Below are positions 25,314-35,124 of a DNA stretch of 46,304 nt, piece by piece (position 1 is the stretch's first letter; every line of letters starts with the position of its first letter). Location: assembly GCF_019209865.1 (NCBI RefSeq), contig NZ_JAHUTT010000030.1, positions 1-46,304 of the forward strand, read 5' to 3'. Position numbers and translations under genes: made by a program. The notes under the pieces are model-generated. The model was not told the origin of the DNA. It ran no database searches and worked only from the letters and a program-made list of their open reading frames with translations. The DNA comes from Shewanella sp. NIFS-20-20 (lineage in GTDB: Bacteria; Pseudomonadota; Gammaproteobacteria; Enterobacterales; Shewanellaceae).

Positions 25314-26291
25314 TTAAATTACTCCAGCCTTGACTAAATCGAGCATGTTTAAGGCTCCGATGGCGCGTTGTTGGTCGTCAACTACGATCAGGCCATTGAT
25401 ATTTCGGGTGTCCATAATCTTGAGTGCACCGGCAGCCAGGATATCAGCTTTGACCGTGACACAATTCTTGGTCATCACTTGACCAATTTCAGTATGACGC
25501 AAATCAACGTCGGCATCTATGATACGGCGTAAGTCACCGTCGGTAAAAATCCCTAACAATGTTTGGTTGTTATCGACCACCGCCGTCATGCCAAGCCCTT
25601 TTTTACTGATTTCATACAGGCTATTGGTGATCATGTCGTGGGGCAATACCTTAGGTAAATCCTCATCGGTATGCATGATGTCAGCGACTTTAAGTAACAA
25701 CTTCCGCCCTAAACTGCCACCGGGGTGGGACAGTGCAAAATCATCACGAGTGAAGCGTTTGGCTTGCAATAACGCCACGGCTAAGGCATCGCCCATCACC
25801 AGTGTCGCGGTGGTGCTTGATGTCGGTGCTAGCCCCAGCGGGCAGGCTTCTTCTGGTACTTGTATGCAAAGATGCAAGCTGCTTAATTTTGCCATGGTGG
25901 ATTCGGGTTTACCGGTAATCGCAATCACATCAATGCCAAATCGCTTAATGACGGGCATCAAAGTTAAAATTTCACTGGCTTCCCCCGAGTTGGAAATAGC
26001 AATGATGACATCATGCTCGGTAATCATGCCTAAATCGCCATGACTGGCTTCGCCTGGGTGCACAAAAAACGCCGCAGTGCCTGTACTGGCCAATGTTGAT
26101 GCGATTTTATTACCAATATGACCGGATTTACCCATGCCCATAACGATGACTTTACCCTGACAGTTCACCAGCATGTTACACGCCTTGGCAAATTCACTCG
26201 AGTCGACAAATTGATAGAGGTTATCTAAGGCGCTTTTCTCGATATCGATGACCTTGCGGCCCCATTGTCGCCATTGATGTTCATCAGTCAT
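25314..26291 (-). CDS. kdsD: Arabinose-5-phosphate isomerase KdsD
   Basis: The 325-residue protein has an N-terminal SIS domain (GMGKSGHIGNKIASTLAST, HPGEASHGDLGMI) and two CBS domains (MHTDEDLPKVL..., MTKNCVTVKADIL...). It converts ribulose-5-phosphate to arabinose-5-phosphate, the first Kdo step. It follows yrbG by 36 bases and is in the conserved yrbG-kdsD-kdsC order. Confidence 0.95.
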   Translation of the reverse strand: MTDEHQWRQWGRKVIDIEKSALDNLYQFVDSSEFAKACNMLVNCQGKVIVMGMGKSGHIGNKIASTLASTGTAAFFVHPGEASHGDLGMITEHDVIIAISNSGEASEILTLMPVIKRFGIDVIAITGKPESTMAKLSSLHLCIQVPEEACPLGLAPTSSTTATLVMGDALAVALLQAKRFTRDDFALSHPGGSLGRKLLLKVADIMHTDEDLPKVLPHDMITNSLYEISKKGLGMTAVVDNNQTLLGIFTDGDLRRIIDADVDLRHTEIGQVMTKNCVTVKADILAAGALKIMDTRNINGLIVVDDQQRAIGALNMLDLVKAGVI

Positions 26292-26327
26292 AACGGTTTC
26301 TCTTAGTTCTTGCCCTTAGGGAGAGCA

Positions 26328-27290
26328 TTAATGTGAGCTCAGTACCAATGCTTGGTAGCCGACAAACGATATAAGTAGTAGGGCGCCATGCCAAGGTCGA
26401 AGTTGCTGGCGACTACCGCTAAGTAATACCAAAATAGCTAAGGCGCTGCTGCTGGCTAACACCATATAAATATCGCGATTATTGGCCATAGCATCAATAG
26501 TCCCAGGCGCCAGTAAGCCGGGAATGGCTAATACCGCTAAAATGTTGAATAAATTTGAGCCGACGATATTTCCGATGGCCAAGTCATCTTCTTTTTTTAG
26601 CACGCCAGCAATACAGGCTGCTAATTCTGGCAAACTGGTGCCGACGGCGATGATCGTCAGGCCTATCACTAAATCTGACATCCCGAAGGCTTGGGCAATC
26701 CCGACGGCACCATCGACCATCCAGTCGGCAGATAAGGGGAGCAAAATGATGCCCAAAACAATCCAAAACAACGTGACCTTGGTGGATACCCCTGTGGGGA
26801 TTTCAGCCTCGGCATCTTCTGCCAAGCTATCGGCGTTTCTTTTATTGATCCCATGCCAAATCAAATAAGCCATCAGAGTGACAAACAGCAACAAGAGCAG
26901 GCCACCGTCAGTGCGACTAAGTTCGCCATCATACAGTAAATATCCGGCCAGTACTGTGGCGCCCAGCATCATAGGGATTTCGCGCTTAAGCGTTTGTGAG
27001 CTAACTGCAATAGCACCAAACAGGGCCGTGATCCCTAAAATCAGGGTAATATTCGCAATATTCGAACCGAGCACATTACCAATGGCGGTGTTGGCCATGC
27101 CATTCATGGATGCGCTGGCCGCCACAAACATTTCTGGGGCCGAGCTGCCCATCGCGACGATGGTGAGACCAATCAGCATCGGTGGTAGCCCTAAGTTACG
27201 AGCAAAGGCGGCGGCGCCATACACAAATTTATCCGCGCTCCATACTAAGAGACCGAGGCCGACGGCTAGCAGCAAAAGATTAAATAACAT
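26328..27290 (-). CDS. yrbG: CaCA-family sodium/calcium antiporter YrbG
   Basis: The 320-residue protein has about ten membrane helices in two homologous halves, each with the alpha-repeat: VAMGSSAPEMFVAASAS...GNVLGSNIANI and IAVGTSLPELAACIAGV...GNIVGSNLFNI. These are the ion-binding motifs of Ca2+/cation antiporters. A polar loop of about 25 residues separates the halves. It is the first gene of the Kdo-LPS transport operon and is divergent from mlaF. Confidence 0.93.
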   Translation of the reverse strand: MLFNLLLLAVGLGLLVWSADKFVYGAAAFARNLGLPPMLIGLTIVAMGSSAPEMFVAASASMNGMANTAIGNVLGSNIANITLILGITALFGAIAVSSQTLKREIPMMLGATVLAGYLLYDGELSRTDGGLLLLLFVTLMAYLIWHGINKRNADSLAEDAEAEIPTGVSTKVTLFWIVLGIILLPLSADWMVDGAVGIAQAFGMSDLVIGLTIIAVGTSLPELAACIAGVLKKEDDLAIGNIVGSNLFNILAVLAIPGLLAPGTIDAMANNRDIYMVLASSSALAILVLLSGSRQQLRPWHGALLLISFVGYQALVLSSH

Positions 27291-27379
27291 TTAATAACAA
27301 TGATTATTGGAGTTATGGGAGCATTTTCGCTGGATTTGGTGCAAATTAAAAGTGTTGCTGTAGCAGAGTGGTGACTTGG

Positions 27380-27408
27380 TTGTGCTTCAGCGGGCATTTT
27401 CGTACAAT
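27380..27408 (+). promoter_or_regulatory. Likely sigma-70 promoter of the mla-murA operon
   Basis: TTGTGC (27380-27385) and TACAAT (27403-27408) are separated by exactly 17 bases in the 278-base gap between the divergent yrbG and mlaF genes. The leader to mlaF would be about 155 bases. Each box matches the consensus at four or five of six positions. Confidence 0.5.
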
Positions 27409-27568
27409 TTAGTCTGTTTTTTGCCGAGCACCGGTACTGGTACTCGCTAATTGCCCGGCATCAAGACTGGAATGCATCGATTGCAGTCACTTATCATTTT
27501 GGGAGTGGGGTGAGGTCAGGCTCATGACAGCGCCACACCATGGATATTAATTTTCGTTAGGATGCCAT

Positions 27569-28381
27569 ATGCCACAACTCTCAACGCCACTCGTTGAAGT
27601 CAAACGTCTGAGTTTCAGTCGCGGTCAACGCCTTATTTTTGACAACCTCAACTTGACGATTCCTCGGGGCAAAGTGACGGCTATCATGGGCCCAAGTGGT
27701 ATTGGTAAAACCACCTTATTAAAACTGATAGCTGGGCAGTTAACTCCTGAACGCGGCGAAGTGATGTTCGATGGTGACAACATTCATCAGTTATCACGCC
27801 AGAAATTATACCAAGTGCGGCGGCGGATGAGCATGCTGTTTCAAAGCGGCGCCTTATTTACCGACATGAATGTGTTCGATAATGTCGCGTTTGGCTTGCG
27901 AGAGCATTCAGGGTTACCAGAAACCATAATTGCCAGAATCGTGTTAATGAAGTTGGAAGCGGTTGGCCTGCGCGGCGCGGCGCAACTATTCCCTAATGAG
28001 TTATCTGGTGGCATGCAACGGCGAGCAGCGCTCGCGCGGGCGATAGCGATGGAGCCTGAAATGGTGCTGTATGATGAACCGTTTGCCGGCCAAGATCCTA
28101 TTTCCATGGGCGTCTTGGTCAAGCTGATCCGTGACCTCTCCAGTTCACTGAATTTAACGTCTGTGGTGGTGAGTCATGACGTAGATGAAGTCATGTCGAT
28201 TGCCGATTATGTGTATGTTGTGGCTGACAAAACCATTATTGCTGAAGGAACGCCGGCGCAATTACGCCAAGCAGACAATGCCAAACTCCAACAGTTTTTG
28301 CATGGCCAACCCGATGGGCCAGTGCCGTTTCATTTTCCGGCGCAAGATTATTTGCAGGAGCTCACCCATGTCGATGCTTGA
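27569..28381 (+). CDS. mlaF: Phospholipid transport ATP-binding protein MlaF
   Basis: The 270-residue ABC ATPase has Walker [10 protein letters not shown], signature [16 protein letters not shown], Walker [14 protein letters not shown] and switch His in VVSHDVDEV. It drives the MlaFEDB complex that keeps phospholipids out of the outer leaflet of the outer membrane. Its end overlaps mlaE by 14 bases. Gene order mlaFEDCB-ibaG-murA matches E. coli. Confidence 0.95.
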   Translation: MPQLSTPLVEVKRLSFSRGQRLIFDNLNLTIPRGKVTAIMGPSGIGKTTLLKLIAGQLTPERGEVMFDGDNIHQLSRQKLYQVRRRMSMLFQSGALFTDMNVFDNVAFGLREHSGLPETIIARIVLMKLEAVGLRGAAQLFPNELSGGMQRRAALARAIAMEPEMVLYDEPFAGQDPISMGVLVKLIRDLSSSLNLTSVVVSHDVDEVMSIADYVYVVADKTIIAEGTPAQLRQADNAKLQQFLHGQPDGPVPFHFPAQDYLQELTHVDA

Positions 28382-29153
28382 TTCGATAGCCGCCATTGGC
28401 CGTTACGCCATTAATCAAATTGCCGGATTTGGTCGCGCGGGCTTGATGCTGTGGGGCGCCATCGCTCATTGGCCTCGAGTGGCCAAAGGCACGCCATTAC
28501 TGATAAAGCAGATCTACGTGCTCGGGGTGCAGTCAATGCTGATTGTGCTGGTGTCGGGCTTATTTATTGGCATGGTATTGGCCTTACAAGGGTATACCGT
28601 GTTAGCGGACTTTGGCACTGAGGAAAGTCTAGGGCCTATGGTCGCGTTAAGTTTATTGCGTGAACTCGGTCCGGTGGTGACTGCCTTGCTGTTTGCGGGG
28701 CGTGCCGGTTCGGCTTTAACGGCTGAAATCGGCTTGATGAAAAGTACCGAGCAATTGTCTAGCCTTGAAATGATGGCCGTGGACCCCTTGCGCCAAGTCA
28801 TCGCCCCCCGATTTTGGGCGGGGGTGATCAGTATGCCATTACTAGCGCTGATGTTTACGGCGGTGGGTATTTTTGGTGGTCATTTGGTTGGTGTTGAATG
28901 GAAAGGCATAGATCAAGGCGCTTTTTGGTCGATACTTCAAGCCGCGGTAGAATGGCGGCAAGACATAGTCAATTGCATCATTAAAAGCCTAGTGTTTGCG
29001 ATTGTAGTGACCTGGATTGCGTTATATCGAGGTTATCATGTCACACCAAATCCCGAGGGGATTAGTCAAGCGACGACCCAAACCGTGGTGCAGTCGAGCT
29101 TAGCGGTACTGGCGTTGGATTTTTTACTGACAGCCGTAATGTTTGCACGTTAA
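28368..29153 (+). CDS. mlaE: Phospholipid transport permease MlaE
   Basis: The 261-residue protein has five membrane helices and the MlaE motifs [39 protein letters not shown] and [15 protein letters not shown]. The ATG at 28368, inside the end of mlaF, is preceded by AGGAG; the open frame further upstream is a shadow of mlaF. Confidence 0.95.
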   Translation: MSMLDSIAAIGRYAINQIAGFGRAGLMLWGAIAHWPRVAKGTPLLIKQIYVLGVQSMLIVLVSGLFIGMVLALQGYTVLADFGTEESLGPMVALSLLRELGPVVTALLFAGRAGSALTAEIGLMKSTEQLSSLEMMAVDPLRQVIAPRFWAGVISMPLLALMFTAVGIFGGHLVGVEWKGIDQGAFWSILQAAVEWRQDIVNCIIKSLVFAIVVTWIALYRGYHVTPNPEGISQATTQTVVQSSLAVLALDFLLTAVMFAR

Positions 29154-29175
29154 TTGTCAATATGGGATAGGACAA

Positions 29176-29643
29176 ATGTTAACTCGAAAGATTGAAATCA
29201 TGGTGGGGCTGTTTCTGTTGGCGGGGCTGGCGGCATTGTTGATACTGGTCGTGAAAGTCGCCAATGTGGATTTAACCAGTGGCGAACAAAGCTACACTTT
29301 AGAGGCGCGCTTTAATAATATTGGTGGCTTGAAGGTGCGCTCTCCCGTGAAGGTTGGCGGTGTGGTAGTGGGGCGAGTCACAGGGATCACGCTTGACACT
29401 GAAAGACTGGAGCCGATTGTGACCATTAAGATTGATAATCGCTATAATCAATTCCCTGAAACCAGTAGTGTGGCGATTTTAACGTCGGGATTATTGGGTG
29501 AGCAGTTTTTAGGGCTAACCCCAGGGTTTATTGATGAGGACATTGGGATGCTCACCGATGGCGATCGGATTGATGATACCCGCGGCGCATTAGTCCTTGA
29601 AGACTTGATTGGCCAGTTTCTTTACAGTAAATCAGATAAATAA
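29176..29643 (+). CDS. mlaD: Phospholipid-binding MCE-domain protein MlaD
   Basis: The 155-residue protein has one N-terminal membrane helix (IMVGLFLLAGLAALLILVVKV) and one MCE domain (LEARFNNIGGLKVRSPVKVG...SGLLGEQFLGLTPG). It forms the hexameric ring on the periplasmic face of MlaFE. The ATG at 29176 follows AGGAC; it gives the usual ML-TRKIE N-terminus. It is shorter at the C-terminus than E. coli MlaD (183 residues). Confidence 0.93.
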   Translation: MLTRKIEIMVGLFLLAGLAALLILVVKVANVDLTSGEQSYTLEARFNNIGGLKVRSPVKVGGVVVGRVTGITLDTERLEPIVTIKIDNRYNQFPETSSVAILTSGLLGEQFLGLTPGFIDEDIGMLTDGDRIDDTRGALVLEDLIGQFLYSKSDK

Positions 29644-29653
29644 GGGAGGATGA

Positions 29654-30304
29654 ATGATGTCTACATTATTGAAAGCCGTCAGCGCGATTTTTATACTCAT
29701 GGTGTCTTTGGGCGCTAAAGCCACGCCAATCGATAGCCAAAATCCTTACCGCTTAATCGAGACGGTCGCGCAACTCACCTTCGATCGCTTTAAGCAAGAT
29801 CAAGCGAAGATTGCTGCCGATCCTGAATATTTAAAAGTGATAGTGACAGAAGAGCTGATGCCTTATGTCGATGCAAGGTATGCCTCCTACAAAGTGCTAG
29901 GTCAGTATTTACGTCAAACGACACCGGAGCAACGAGACGCTTTTTCGGCCGCCTTTGAACAATATTTAGTGGCTACTTATGCCCAAGCCTTTACTGAGTA
30001 TACCGATCAAAAAATCGCGTTTGCGCCAGCAAAGGATTTTAGCCAAGAGAAAATAGTGACTGTGGATGTGGTGATTATTGAGCCTGGGCGCCCTGATATT
30101 ACCGTTGCCTTTAAGTTACGCCGTCTTAAAAATGACGATTGGAAAGCTATCGACATGATCGCTGAAGGCGTGAGCCTGTTGGCGTCGAAAGAGTCTGAGG
30201 TGGCGGGGTTAATTAGCCGTGATGGCATTGATGCTGTGATTACCCAGCTCAATCAACTGGCCGATAAACCGATCACCTTGAAGTCTGACGTTAAAGGAAA
30301 CTAA
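29654..30304 (+). CDS. mlaC: Periplasmic phospholipid carrier MlaC
   Basis: The 216-residue protein has a signal peptide (about 1-23, ending AKA) and an MlaC/Ttg2 domain: NPYRLIETVAQLTFDRF, VTEELMPYVDARYASYKVLG and WKAIDMIAEGVSLL. It shuttles phospholipid between the outer-membrane MlaA complex and MlaFEDB. GGGAGG lies just upstream; ATG at 29657 is an equally possible start. Confidence 0.93.
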   Translation: MMSTLLKAVSAIFILMVSLGAKATPIDSQNPYRLIETVAQLTFDRFKQDQAKIAADPEYLKVIVTEELMPYVDARYASYKVLGQYLRQTTPEQRDAFSAAFEQYLVATYAQAFTEYTDQKIAFAPAKDFSQEKIVTVDVVIIEPGRPDITVAFKLRRLKNDDWKAIDMIAEGVSLLASKESEVAGLISRDGIDAVITQLNQLADKPITLKSDVKGN

Positions 30305-30307
30305 TCG

Positions 30308-30604
30308 ATGTCGCTAGCGGTCAGTGTCGACGTAGTGGGTGATGAATGCGTTATTCGCGGACGCCTCACCGAAAAAGAGGTCATCGAACTCTGGCCGCAA
30401 CGCCATCAGTTGATTGCCGAGCAAGCGCTTAGCCTAAATTTATCTGAACTTGAGTACAGTGATAGCGCTGGCGTCGCATTTCTTATTGAACTGTGGCATC
30501 TAAGATCCGCGCAACAAAGACCACTGACTTGGGTTGCACCTTCGCCACAACTGAGTAAACTGCTCAGTCTGTATGATTTAGAGTCACAATTTCATTCGCG
30601 CTAA
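30308..30604 (+). CDS. mlaB: STAS-domain protein MlaB
   Basis: The 98-residue STAS protein carries LNLSELEYSDSAGVAFLIEL, the family's phospho-loop-like motif with a serine in YSDSAG. MlaB binds MlaF in the cytoplasm and is needed for transporter activity. It starts 3 bases after mlaC. Confidence 0.9.
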   Translation: MSLAVSVDVVGDECVIRGRLTEKEVIELWPQRHQLIAEQALSLNLSELEYSDSAGVAFLIELWHLRSAQQRPLTWVAPSPQLSKLLSLYDLESQFHSR

Positions 30605-30640
30605 TACAGGGTATTAAGCGAACCAGTTAAGGGTTATCTA

Positions 30641-30898
30641 ATGGATTGCAAAGAAATCGAACAGCTGCTGTTAGCAACACTGCAGCTTGAAGAAGTGCAT
30701 GTCAGCACTGATGGTAGTCATTTTAAAGTGATAGCCGTGGGCGAATGTTTTGAAAATATGAGCCGAATTAAGCAACAACAGAGTATTTATGGGCCGCTTA
30801 TGGATAGCATTACCAGTGGCCAATTACATGCATTAACCATTAAAACTTTCACGCCGACACAATGGAAACGCGAAAAAGTTTTCAACATGCCAGTCTAG
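30641..30898 (+). CDS. ibaG: BolA-family protein IbaG
   Basis: The 85-residue protein has the BolA fold signature VHVSTDGSHFKVIAVGE with a conserved invariant His, and SITSGQLHALTIKTFTP. IbaG proteins bind monothiol glutaredoxins and may share an Fe-S cluster. It lies between mlaB and murA as in E. coli (yrbA). Confidence 0.92.
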   Translation: MDCKEIEQLLLATLQLEEVHVSTDGSHFKVIAVGECFENMSRIKQQQSIYGPLMDSITSGQLHALTIKTFTPTQWKREKVFNMPV

Positions 30899-30907
30899 AG
30901 AGAAAGT

Positions 30908-32173
30908 GTGGATAAATTAACCATTCAAGCCAGTGGCGCGCTTAGCGGTAGCGTCATCATTTCTGGTGCAAAAAATGCAGCGCTGCCGATCTTAATGGCA
31001 GGTGTATTGACTGAATCAGAATTCGTATTAAGCAATGTCCCACAGTTACGCGACGTCGATACCAGCTGTAAGTTATTGCGCTGTTTAGGCGCTGAGGTCG
31101 ATGTGGCGCAAGACGGCGTCATCAAGATCCGTACCGATAAATTAGATAATTTTTGTGCGCCTTATGACTTGGTGAAAACCATGCGAGCGTCCATCTTAAT
31201 CTTGGGGCCGTTATTGGCCCGTTTTGGTACTGCGGATGTCTCCTTACCTGGGGGGTGCGCGATTGGTGCTCGTCCAGTCAACTTGCATTTGCATGGGCTG
31301 GAGCAAATGGGCGCGCACATTGAAGTTAAAGAAGGTTATGTTAAGGCTCGCGTTGACGGTCGCTTAAAGGGCGCGCATATCTTTATGGATATGGTCAGTG
31401 TTGGCGCGACTGAAAACCTACTGATGGCCGCTGCGTTAGCCGATGGCGAAACCATCATTGAAAATGCGGCTCGTGAACCTGAAGTCACTGATTTAGCCAA
31501 CTGCTTAATCGCAATGGGGGCGAAAATCACCGGTGCCGGCACTGATACTATCCGCATTCACGGGGTAGAAAAACTCAATGGCTGTCACTACCGTGTAATG
31601 CCTGATCGCATTGAAACCGGAACGTTTTTAGTGGCGGCAGCAGTGACTCGCGGTCATATTCGCTGCGAAAACGCCATGCCTAAATCTTTGGAAGCCGTCT
31701 TGGCTAAGCTTGAAGATGCGGGAGCGAAAATTAGCTGTGGTGATGACTGGATTGAACTTGATATGCAGGGACAACGTCCTAATGCAGTCAATATTAAAAC
31801 TGTTCCCTACCCAGGGTTCCCGACCGATATGCAAGCTCAGTTTTGTGTCTTGAACGCCTTAGCCACAGGGTCGGGCACGATTGTCGAGACCATCTTTGAA
31901 AATCGCTTCATGCATGTGCCTGAGTTATTGCGTATGGGCGCTGAAATGGAGCTCGAAGGTCACACTTGTATTATCCATGGGGTTGAGCGTTTGAGCGGTG
32001 CTCAAGTGATGGCGACAGATTTACGTGCCTCTGCGAGTTTAGTGATTGCTGGGCTGATGGCTGATGGTGATACTGTGGTTGACCGTATTTATCACCTCGA
32101 CCGCGGATACGAGCACATCGAGCAAAAGTTTAAAGGCTTAGGTGGGCATGTCGTGCGCACCAAAGCAAAATAA
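30908..32173 (+). CDS. murA: UDP-N-acetylglucosamine 1-carboxyvinyltransferase MurA
   Basis: The 421-residue enzyme catalyses the first committed step of peptidoglycan synthesis. The catalytic cysteine that fosfomycin targets is present in [12 protein letters not shown] (Cys117). Other signatures are [23 protein letters not shown] and [15 protein letters not shown]. The start is GTG at 30908 with AGAGAGAAA upstream, giving MDKLTIQ, which matches the E. coli MDKFRVQ start. A strong terminator follows. Confidence 0.97.
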   Translation: MDKLTIQASGALSGSVIISGAKNAALPILMAGVLTESEFVLSNVPQLRDVDTSCKLLRCLGAEVDVAQDGVIKIRTDKLDNFCAPYDLVKTMRASILILGPLLARFGTADVSLPGGCAIGARPVNLHLHGLEQMGAHIEVKEGYVKARVDGRLKGAHIFMDMVSVGATENLLMAAALADGETIIENAAREPEVTDLANCLIAMGAKITGAGTDTIRIHGVEKLNGCHYRVMPDRIETGTFLVAAAVTRGHIRCENAMPKSLEAVLAKLEDAGAKISCGDDWIELDMQGQRPNAVNIKTVPYPGFPTDMQAQFCVLNALATGSGTIVETIFENRFMHVPELLRMGAEMELEGHTCIIHGVERLSGAQVMATDLRASASLVIAGLMADGDTVVDRIYHLDRGYEHIEQKFKGLGGHVVRTKAK

Positions 32174-32192
32174 AGCGTTATTGCTTCTCAGG

Positions 32193-32217
32193 AAAACTCG
32201 GCTTGCCGAGTTTTTTT
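32193..32217 (+). terminator. Intrinsic terminator after murA
   Basis: AAACTCGG (32194-32201) pairs with CCGAGTTT (32206-32213) around CTTG, followed by seven T. It closes the mla-murA operon. Confidence 0.9.
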
Positions 32218-32276
32218 ATTTACAGAACCCATAAGCTGGACTAGGTTGATAACAGTACTTTTTATAGGGGATTGGG

Positions 32277-32438
32277 ATGCGATGGATTTCGAGCTTTAGC
32301 TTGTTGGTGCTGGCATTAGTTCTGTATTGCTTTGGCCAATATTGGAGTGCTATTTCCTTAATTGTGCTGGGTGTGGTGTTTGAGCTGGCATTTTGGTGGA
32401 GTTTATTTTTACCTAAAAGCCAGCACAATAACGACTAA
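32277..32438 (+). CDS. Small two-helix membrane protein (53 residues), unknown
   Basis: An ATG at 32277 preceded by AGGGG opens a 53-residue frame starting MRWISSFSLLVLALVLYCF and ending SLFLPKSQHNND. Two hydrophobic helices (about 5-19 and 23-46) are joined by GQYWS. It is rich in Leu, Val, Trp and Phe. The stop is one base from the stop of convergent degS, so the space between murA and degS is fully used. I do not recognise the family. Good ribosome-binding site, coherent hydrophobicity and tight packing argue that it is real. Confidence 0.65.
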   Translation: MRWISSFSLLVLALVLYCFGQYWSAISLIVLGVVFELAFWWSLFLPKSQHNND

Positions 32439-32439
32439 G

Positions 32440-33519
32440 TTAAGGGGTGATATTTTTCTCACCGATAATAATCGGTAACTCCATCGCCTTACCATCGCGG
32501 ATCAGCGTCATGGTCACTTGGCTGCCCGGTTGAGTTTCAGCGATCCTATCCATCAACATCTCCACGCCAGGCACATCCTCTTGCTGGTATTGGGTGATAA
32601 CATCACGAACTTTTAATTTTGCTTTAGCGGCAGGTCCATTGGGATCGACTCCGGTGACAACCACCCCATTAAGACTCGGCAAGTTTAGGATCTGTGCCAT
32701 CACAGGCACCACGGGCTCACCTGAAATGCCTAAGGCGCCGCGGATCACTCGTCCGTCTTTAATTAATTTTCCCATGATGCTATGGGCCAATTTAATGGGG
32801 ATAGCAAAGTTGATCCCATGGCCGCCGTTATCACCGCCAATTTTAAAGGCGGCCGTATTGATGCCAATGAGCGAGCCATTAGTGTCGATAAGCGCGCCGC
32901 CTGAGTTACCGGCATTAATCGCGGCATCGGTTTGCAAAAAGTCTAGATAACCACTGGAAAGACCGTTACGACCGGTGGCACTGATAATGCCTTGGGTAAT
33001 GGTTTGGCCTAAGTTGTAGGGGTTGCCAATCGCCAATACCACATCGCCCACTTCCGCCGGCGTTGATAGCCCAAGAGGCACAGTGGGTAAATTTTCGCCT
33101 TCAATTTTGAGTACGGATAAATCGGTTTCGGGATCCGAACCGACCACTTCCGATGTAAATTTACGGCCGTCTTGTAATGCCACTACAATTTCATCGGCTT
33201 GTTTAATCACGTGAAAGTTAGTCAGAATGTAACCTTGTTGACTCATGATGACGCCGGAGCCTAGCCCCTGAAGGGCGCTGTTACCAAGCGGCTGACGTTT
33301 ATCAATGCTCAGGCTATAAATATTGACGACGGCGGGGGCGGCACGGCGCACGGCCTTGGCAAAAGATAATTCGACATTGCCATTGCTGCGGGGCTCAAAT
33401 AAGTTATTGAGGGAAGCATTGTGCGGTAATAACTGATTAACCGTTAGGATAACGGCTGCCATAAACAGGCCAAGTAGCGTGGCTTTACCCAGGTAAATAA
33501 ATAAGTGTTTAAAAGTCAT
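32440..33519 (-). CDS. degS: Site-1 periplasmic serine protease DegS
   Basis: The 359-residue protease has one N-terminal membrane anchor (YLGKATLLGLFMAAVILTV) and a trypsin-like domain. The triad is His103 (TNFHVI), Asp133 (ETDLSVL) and Ser206 (GNSGGAL). A single PDZ domain (about 260-350) follows. DegS senses unfolded outer-membrane proteins and cuts the anti-sigma factor RseA, releasing sigma-E. The ATG at 33519 puts the anchor at the N-terminus; the longer frame from 33558 has no ribosome-binding site either. degQ lies directly upstream on the same strand, 87 bases away. Confidence 0.93.
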   Translation of the reverse strand: MTFKHLFIYLGKATLLGLFMAAVILTVNQLLPHNASLNNLFEPRSNGNVELSFAKAVRRAAPAVVNIYSLSIDKRQPLGNSALQGLGSGVIMSQQGYILTNFHVIKQADEIVVALQDGRKFTSEVVGSDPETDLSVLKIEGENLPTVPLGLSTPAEVGDVVLAIGNPYNLGQTITQGIISATGRNGLSSGYLDFLQTDAAINAGNSGGALIDTNGSLIGINTAAFKIGGDNGGHGINFAIPIKLAHSIMGKLIKDGRVIRGALGISGEPVVPVMAQILNLPSLNGVVVTGVDPNGPAAKAKLKVRDVITQYQQEDVPGVEMLMDRIAETQPGSQVTMTLIRDGKAMELPIIIGEKNITP

Positions 33520-33606
33520 GGCCAGTATCAATTTCAATATGTGGCGATAGCCTACCATGAAAGCGATGGTTAAGTCAGCGGACGCAGGACGTCCGCTGAC
33601 TGACTT

Positions 33607-34974
33607 TTACCCTCTTAGAACAAGGTATAAGGCATTTTTGTCGCGCACTATTTTCAATGCCGTGGTGCCAATGGCGTTGCTCATGGCTTGTTGGAGTTGT
33701 TTGAGGTTGTCGACCTTGCCGCGATTGACTCCAATAATAATATCGCCGCTCTGAAGACCACTCATCGCGGCAGGGGAGCCTTGGGCGACATCAATCACTT
33801 CAACTCCTTTGGCGATATCTTTAAACTTGGCACCGGCCATCATGGGGTGCATTTCTGCCACGGCTGCGGTACTCATTTCTTTCGCTGCGCCTAAGGTCAC
33901 CTTAAGGGTTTCGTTGTCACCATCACGATTAATCCCCAAACGTATGTTTGCTCCCGCGCCTAAGGTGGCCACTTGAGCGCGTAACTCATGGAAACTTTTG
34001 ATCTTACGACCATCAATACTGGTGATGATATCGCCAGCCTGGATGCCGGCATCGGCCGCTGCGCTCTTCGGTAGCACTTCGACCACAAAGGCTCCATGCG
34101 GAGTCGACAGTCCCATGGCTTTGGCCAGTTGATTATCCAGATCGCGCCCAGAGATACCTAAAATGCCGCGCCGCACTTCGCCGTGCTCAATGATTTGTTC
34201 CACTAAGTTCAAGGCCATATTGGCAGGGATGGCAAAACCAATGCCGACATTGCCGCCATTGGGAGCCACAATGGCGGTATTAATGCCTAATAACTCGCCA
34301 TTGAGATTCACCAAGGCGCCGCCGGAATTACCTGAATTAATGGCGGCGTCGGTTTGAATAAAGTTCTCGAGCATTTCGATGCCAAGGCCGCTGCGACCAA
34401 GGGCGCTGACAATGCCTGAGGTAACGGTTTGCCCCAAACCAAACGGATTGCCAATGGCAACGGCAAAATCGCCGACTCTGAGGGTATTGGAATCACTTAC
34501 CTTGATGGCGACGAGATCATCGGCATCAATTTGTAATAGTGCGATATCAGATTCGGCATCATTGCCGACTAATTTCGCTTCGACTTCGCGGCCATCATGT
34601 AATCCGATCATGATATTGTCGGCACCATTAATGACATGGTTATTGGTAATGATATAACCTTCATCGGCATCAATAATCACCCCAGAACCCAAGCCTCGAA
34701 ACGGGCGTTCGCGCACTTGTTGCTGCGGGGCATTGGGGCCGAAGAAATAGCGAAAAACGTCAGGAACTTGTTGGGTTGACACTTGCGTTCCCGACACGGC
34801 AACTGAAACGACCGCAGGCGTGGTTCGCTCGAGCATAGGTGCCAGACTAGGTAATACTTGGCCATCGACAATGGTCGGCAAGGCGGCGTTGGCTGGGACA
34901 GCCACTAAGCCAACGCTCGCACTTAATAAGGTGGCGGCAAGTGTGGCTGAAACTAAAGATAACGATGTCTTCAT
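33607..34974 (-). CDS. degQ: Periplasmic serine protease/chaperone DegQ (DegP-like)
   Basis: The 455-residue protein has a signal peptide cleaved after ANA (30), and a protease domain with His113 (TNNHVI), Asp143 (ESDIALL) and Ser217 (GNSGGAL). Two PDZ domains (about 265-355 and 370-450) follow. It degrades or refolds damaged periplasmic proteins. Length and position upstream of degS fit DegQ; DegP is the alternative name. The ATG at 34974 has AGGGAG eleven bases upstream, rather distant. Confidence 0.93.
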   Translation of the reverse strand: MKTSLSLVSATLAATLLSASVGLVAVPANAALPTIVDGQVLPSLAPMLERTTPAVVSVAVSGTQVSTQQVPDVFRYFFGPNAPQQQVRERPFRGLGSGVIIDADEGYIITNNHVINGADNIMIGLHDGREVEAKLVGNDAESDIALLQIDADDLVAIKVSDSNTLRVGDFAVAIGNPFGLGQTVTSGIVSALGRSGLGIEMLENFIQTDAAINSGNSGGALVNLNGELLGINTAIVAPNGGNVGIGFAIPANMALNLVEQIIEHGEVRRGILGISGRDLDNQLAKAMGLSTPHGAFVVEVLPKSAAADAGIQAGDIITSIDGRKIKSFHELRAQVATLGAGANIRLGINRDGDNETLKVTLGAAKEMSTAAVAEMHPMMAGAKFKDIAKGVEVIDVAQGSPAAMSGLQSGDIIIGVNRGKVDNLKQLQQAMSNAIGTTALKIVRDKNALYLVLRG

Positions 34975-35075
34975 CGACGTAACACTCCCTATGTATTTGC
35001 AATAAATGAACCCAAAGCAATCGCGATATAAATACAAAAAGTCGATTTAAATTTCAACTATGTATCGTCTCTAAA

Positions 35076-35103
35076 TTATGAGTAATAGCTGATTAAAAAG
35101 TTC
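35076..35103 (-). promoter_or_regulatory. Possible sigma-E promoter of degQ
   Basis: On the minus strand GAACTT (35103-35098) is followed after 16 bases by TCATAA (35081-35076). Sigma-E promoters have GGAACTT and a -10 near TCTGA or TCAAA. The -35 fits well, the -10 only partly. It lies about 100 bases before the degQ start. E. coli degP is sigma-E controlled, which makes the reading plausible. Confidence 0.3.
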
Positions 35104-35124
35104 ATTTATAAGCAAAATATGTGG

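Noticed and set aside
23628..27290. Any missing member in the Kdo/LPS operon
   Set aside because: yrbG, kdsD, kdsC, lptC, lptA and lptB are all intact with the usual overlaps; nothing unusual.
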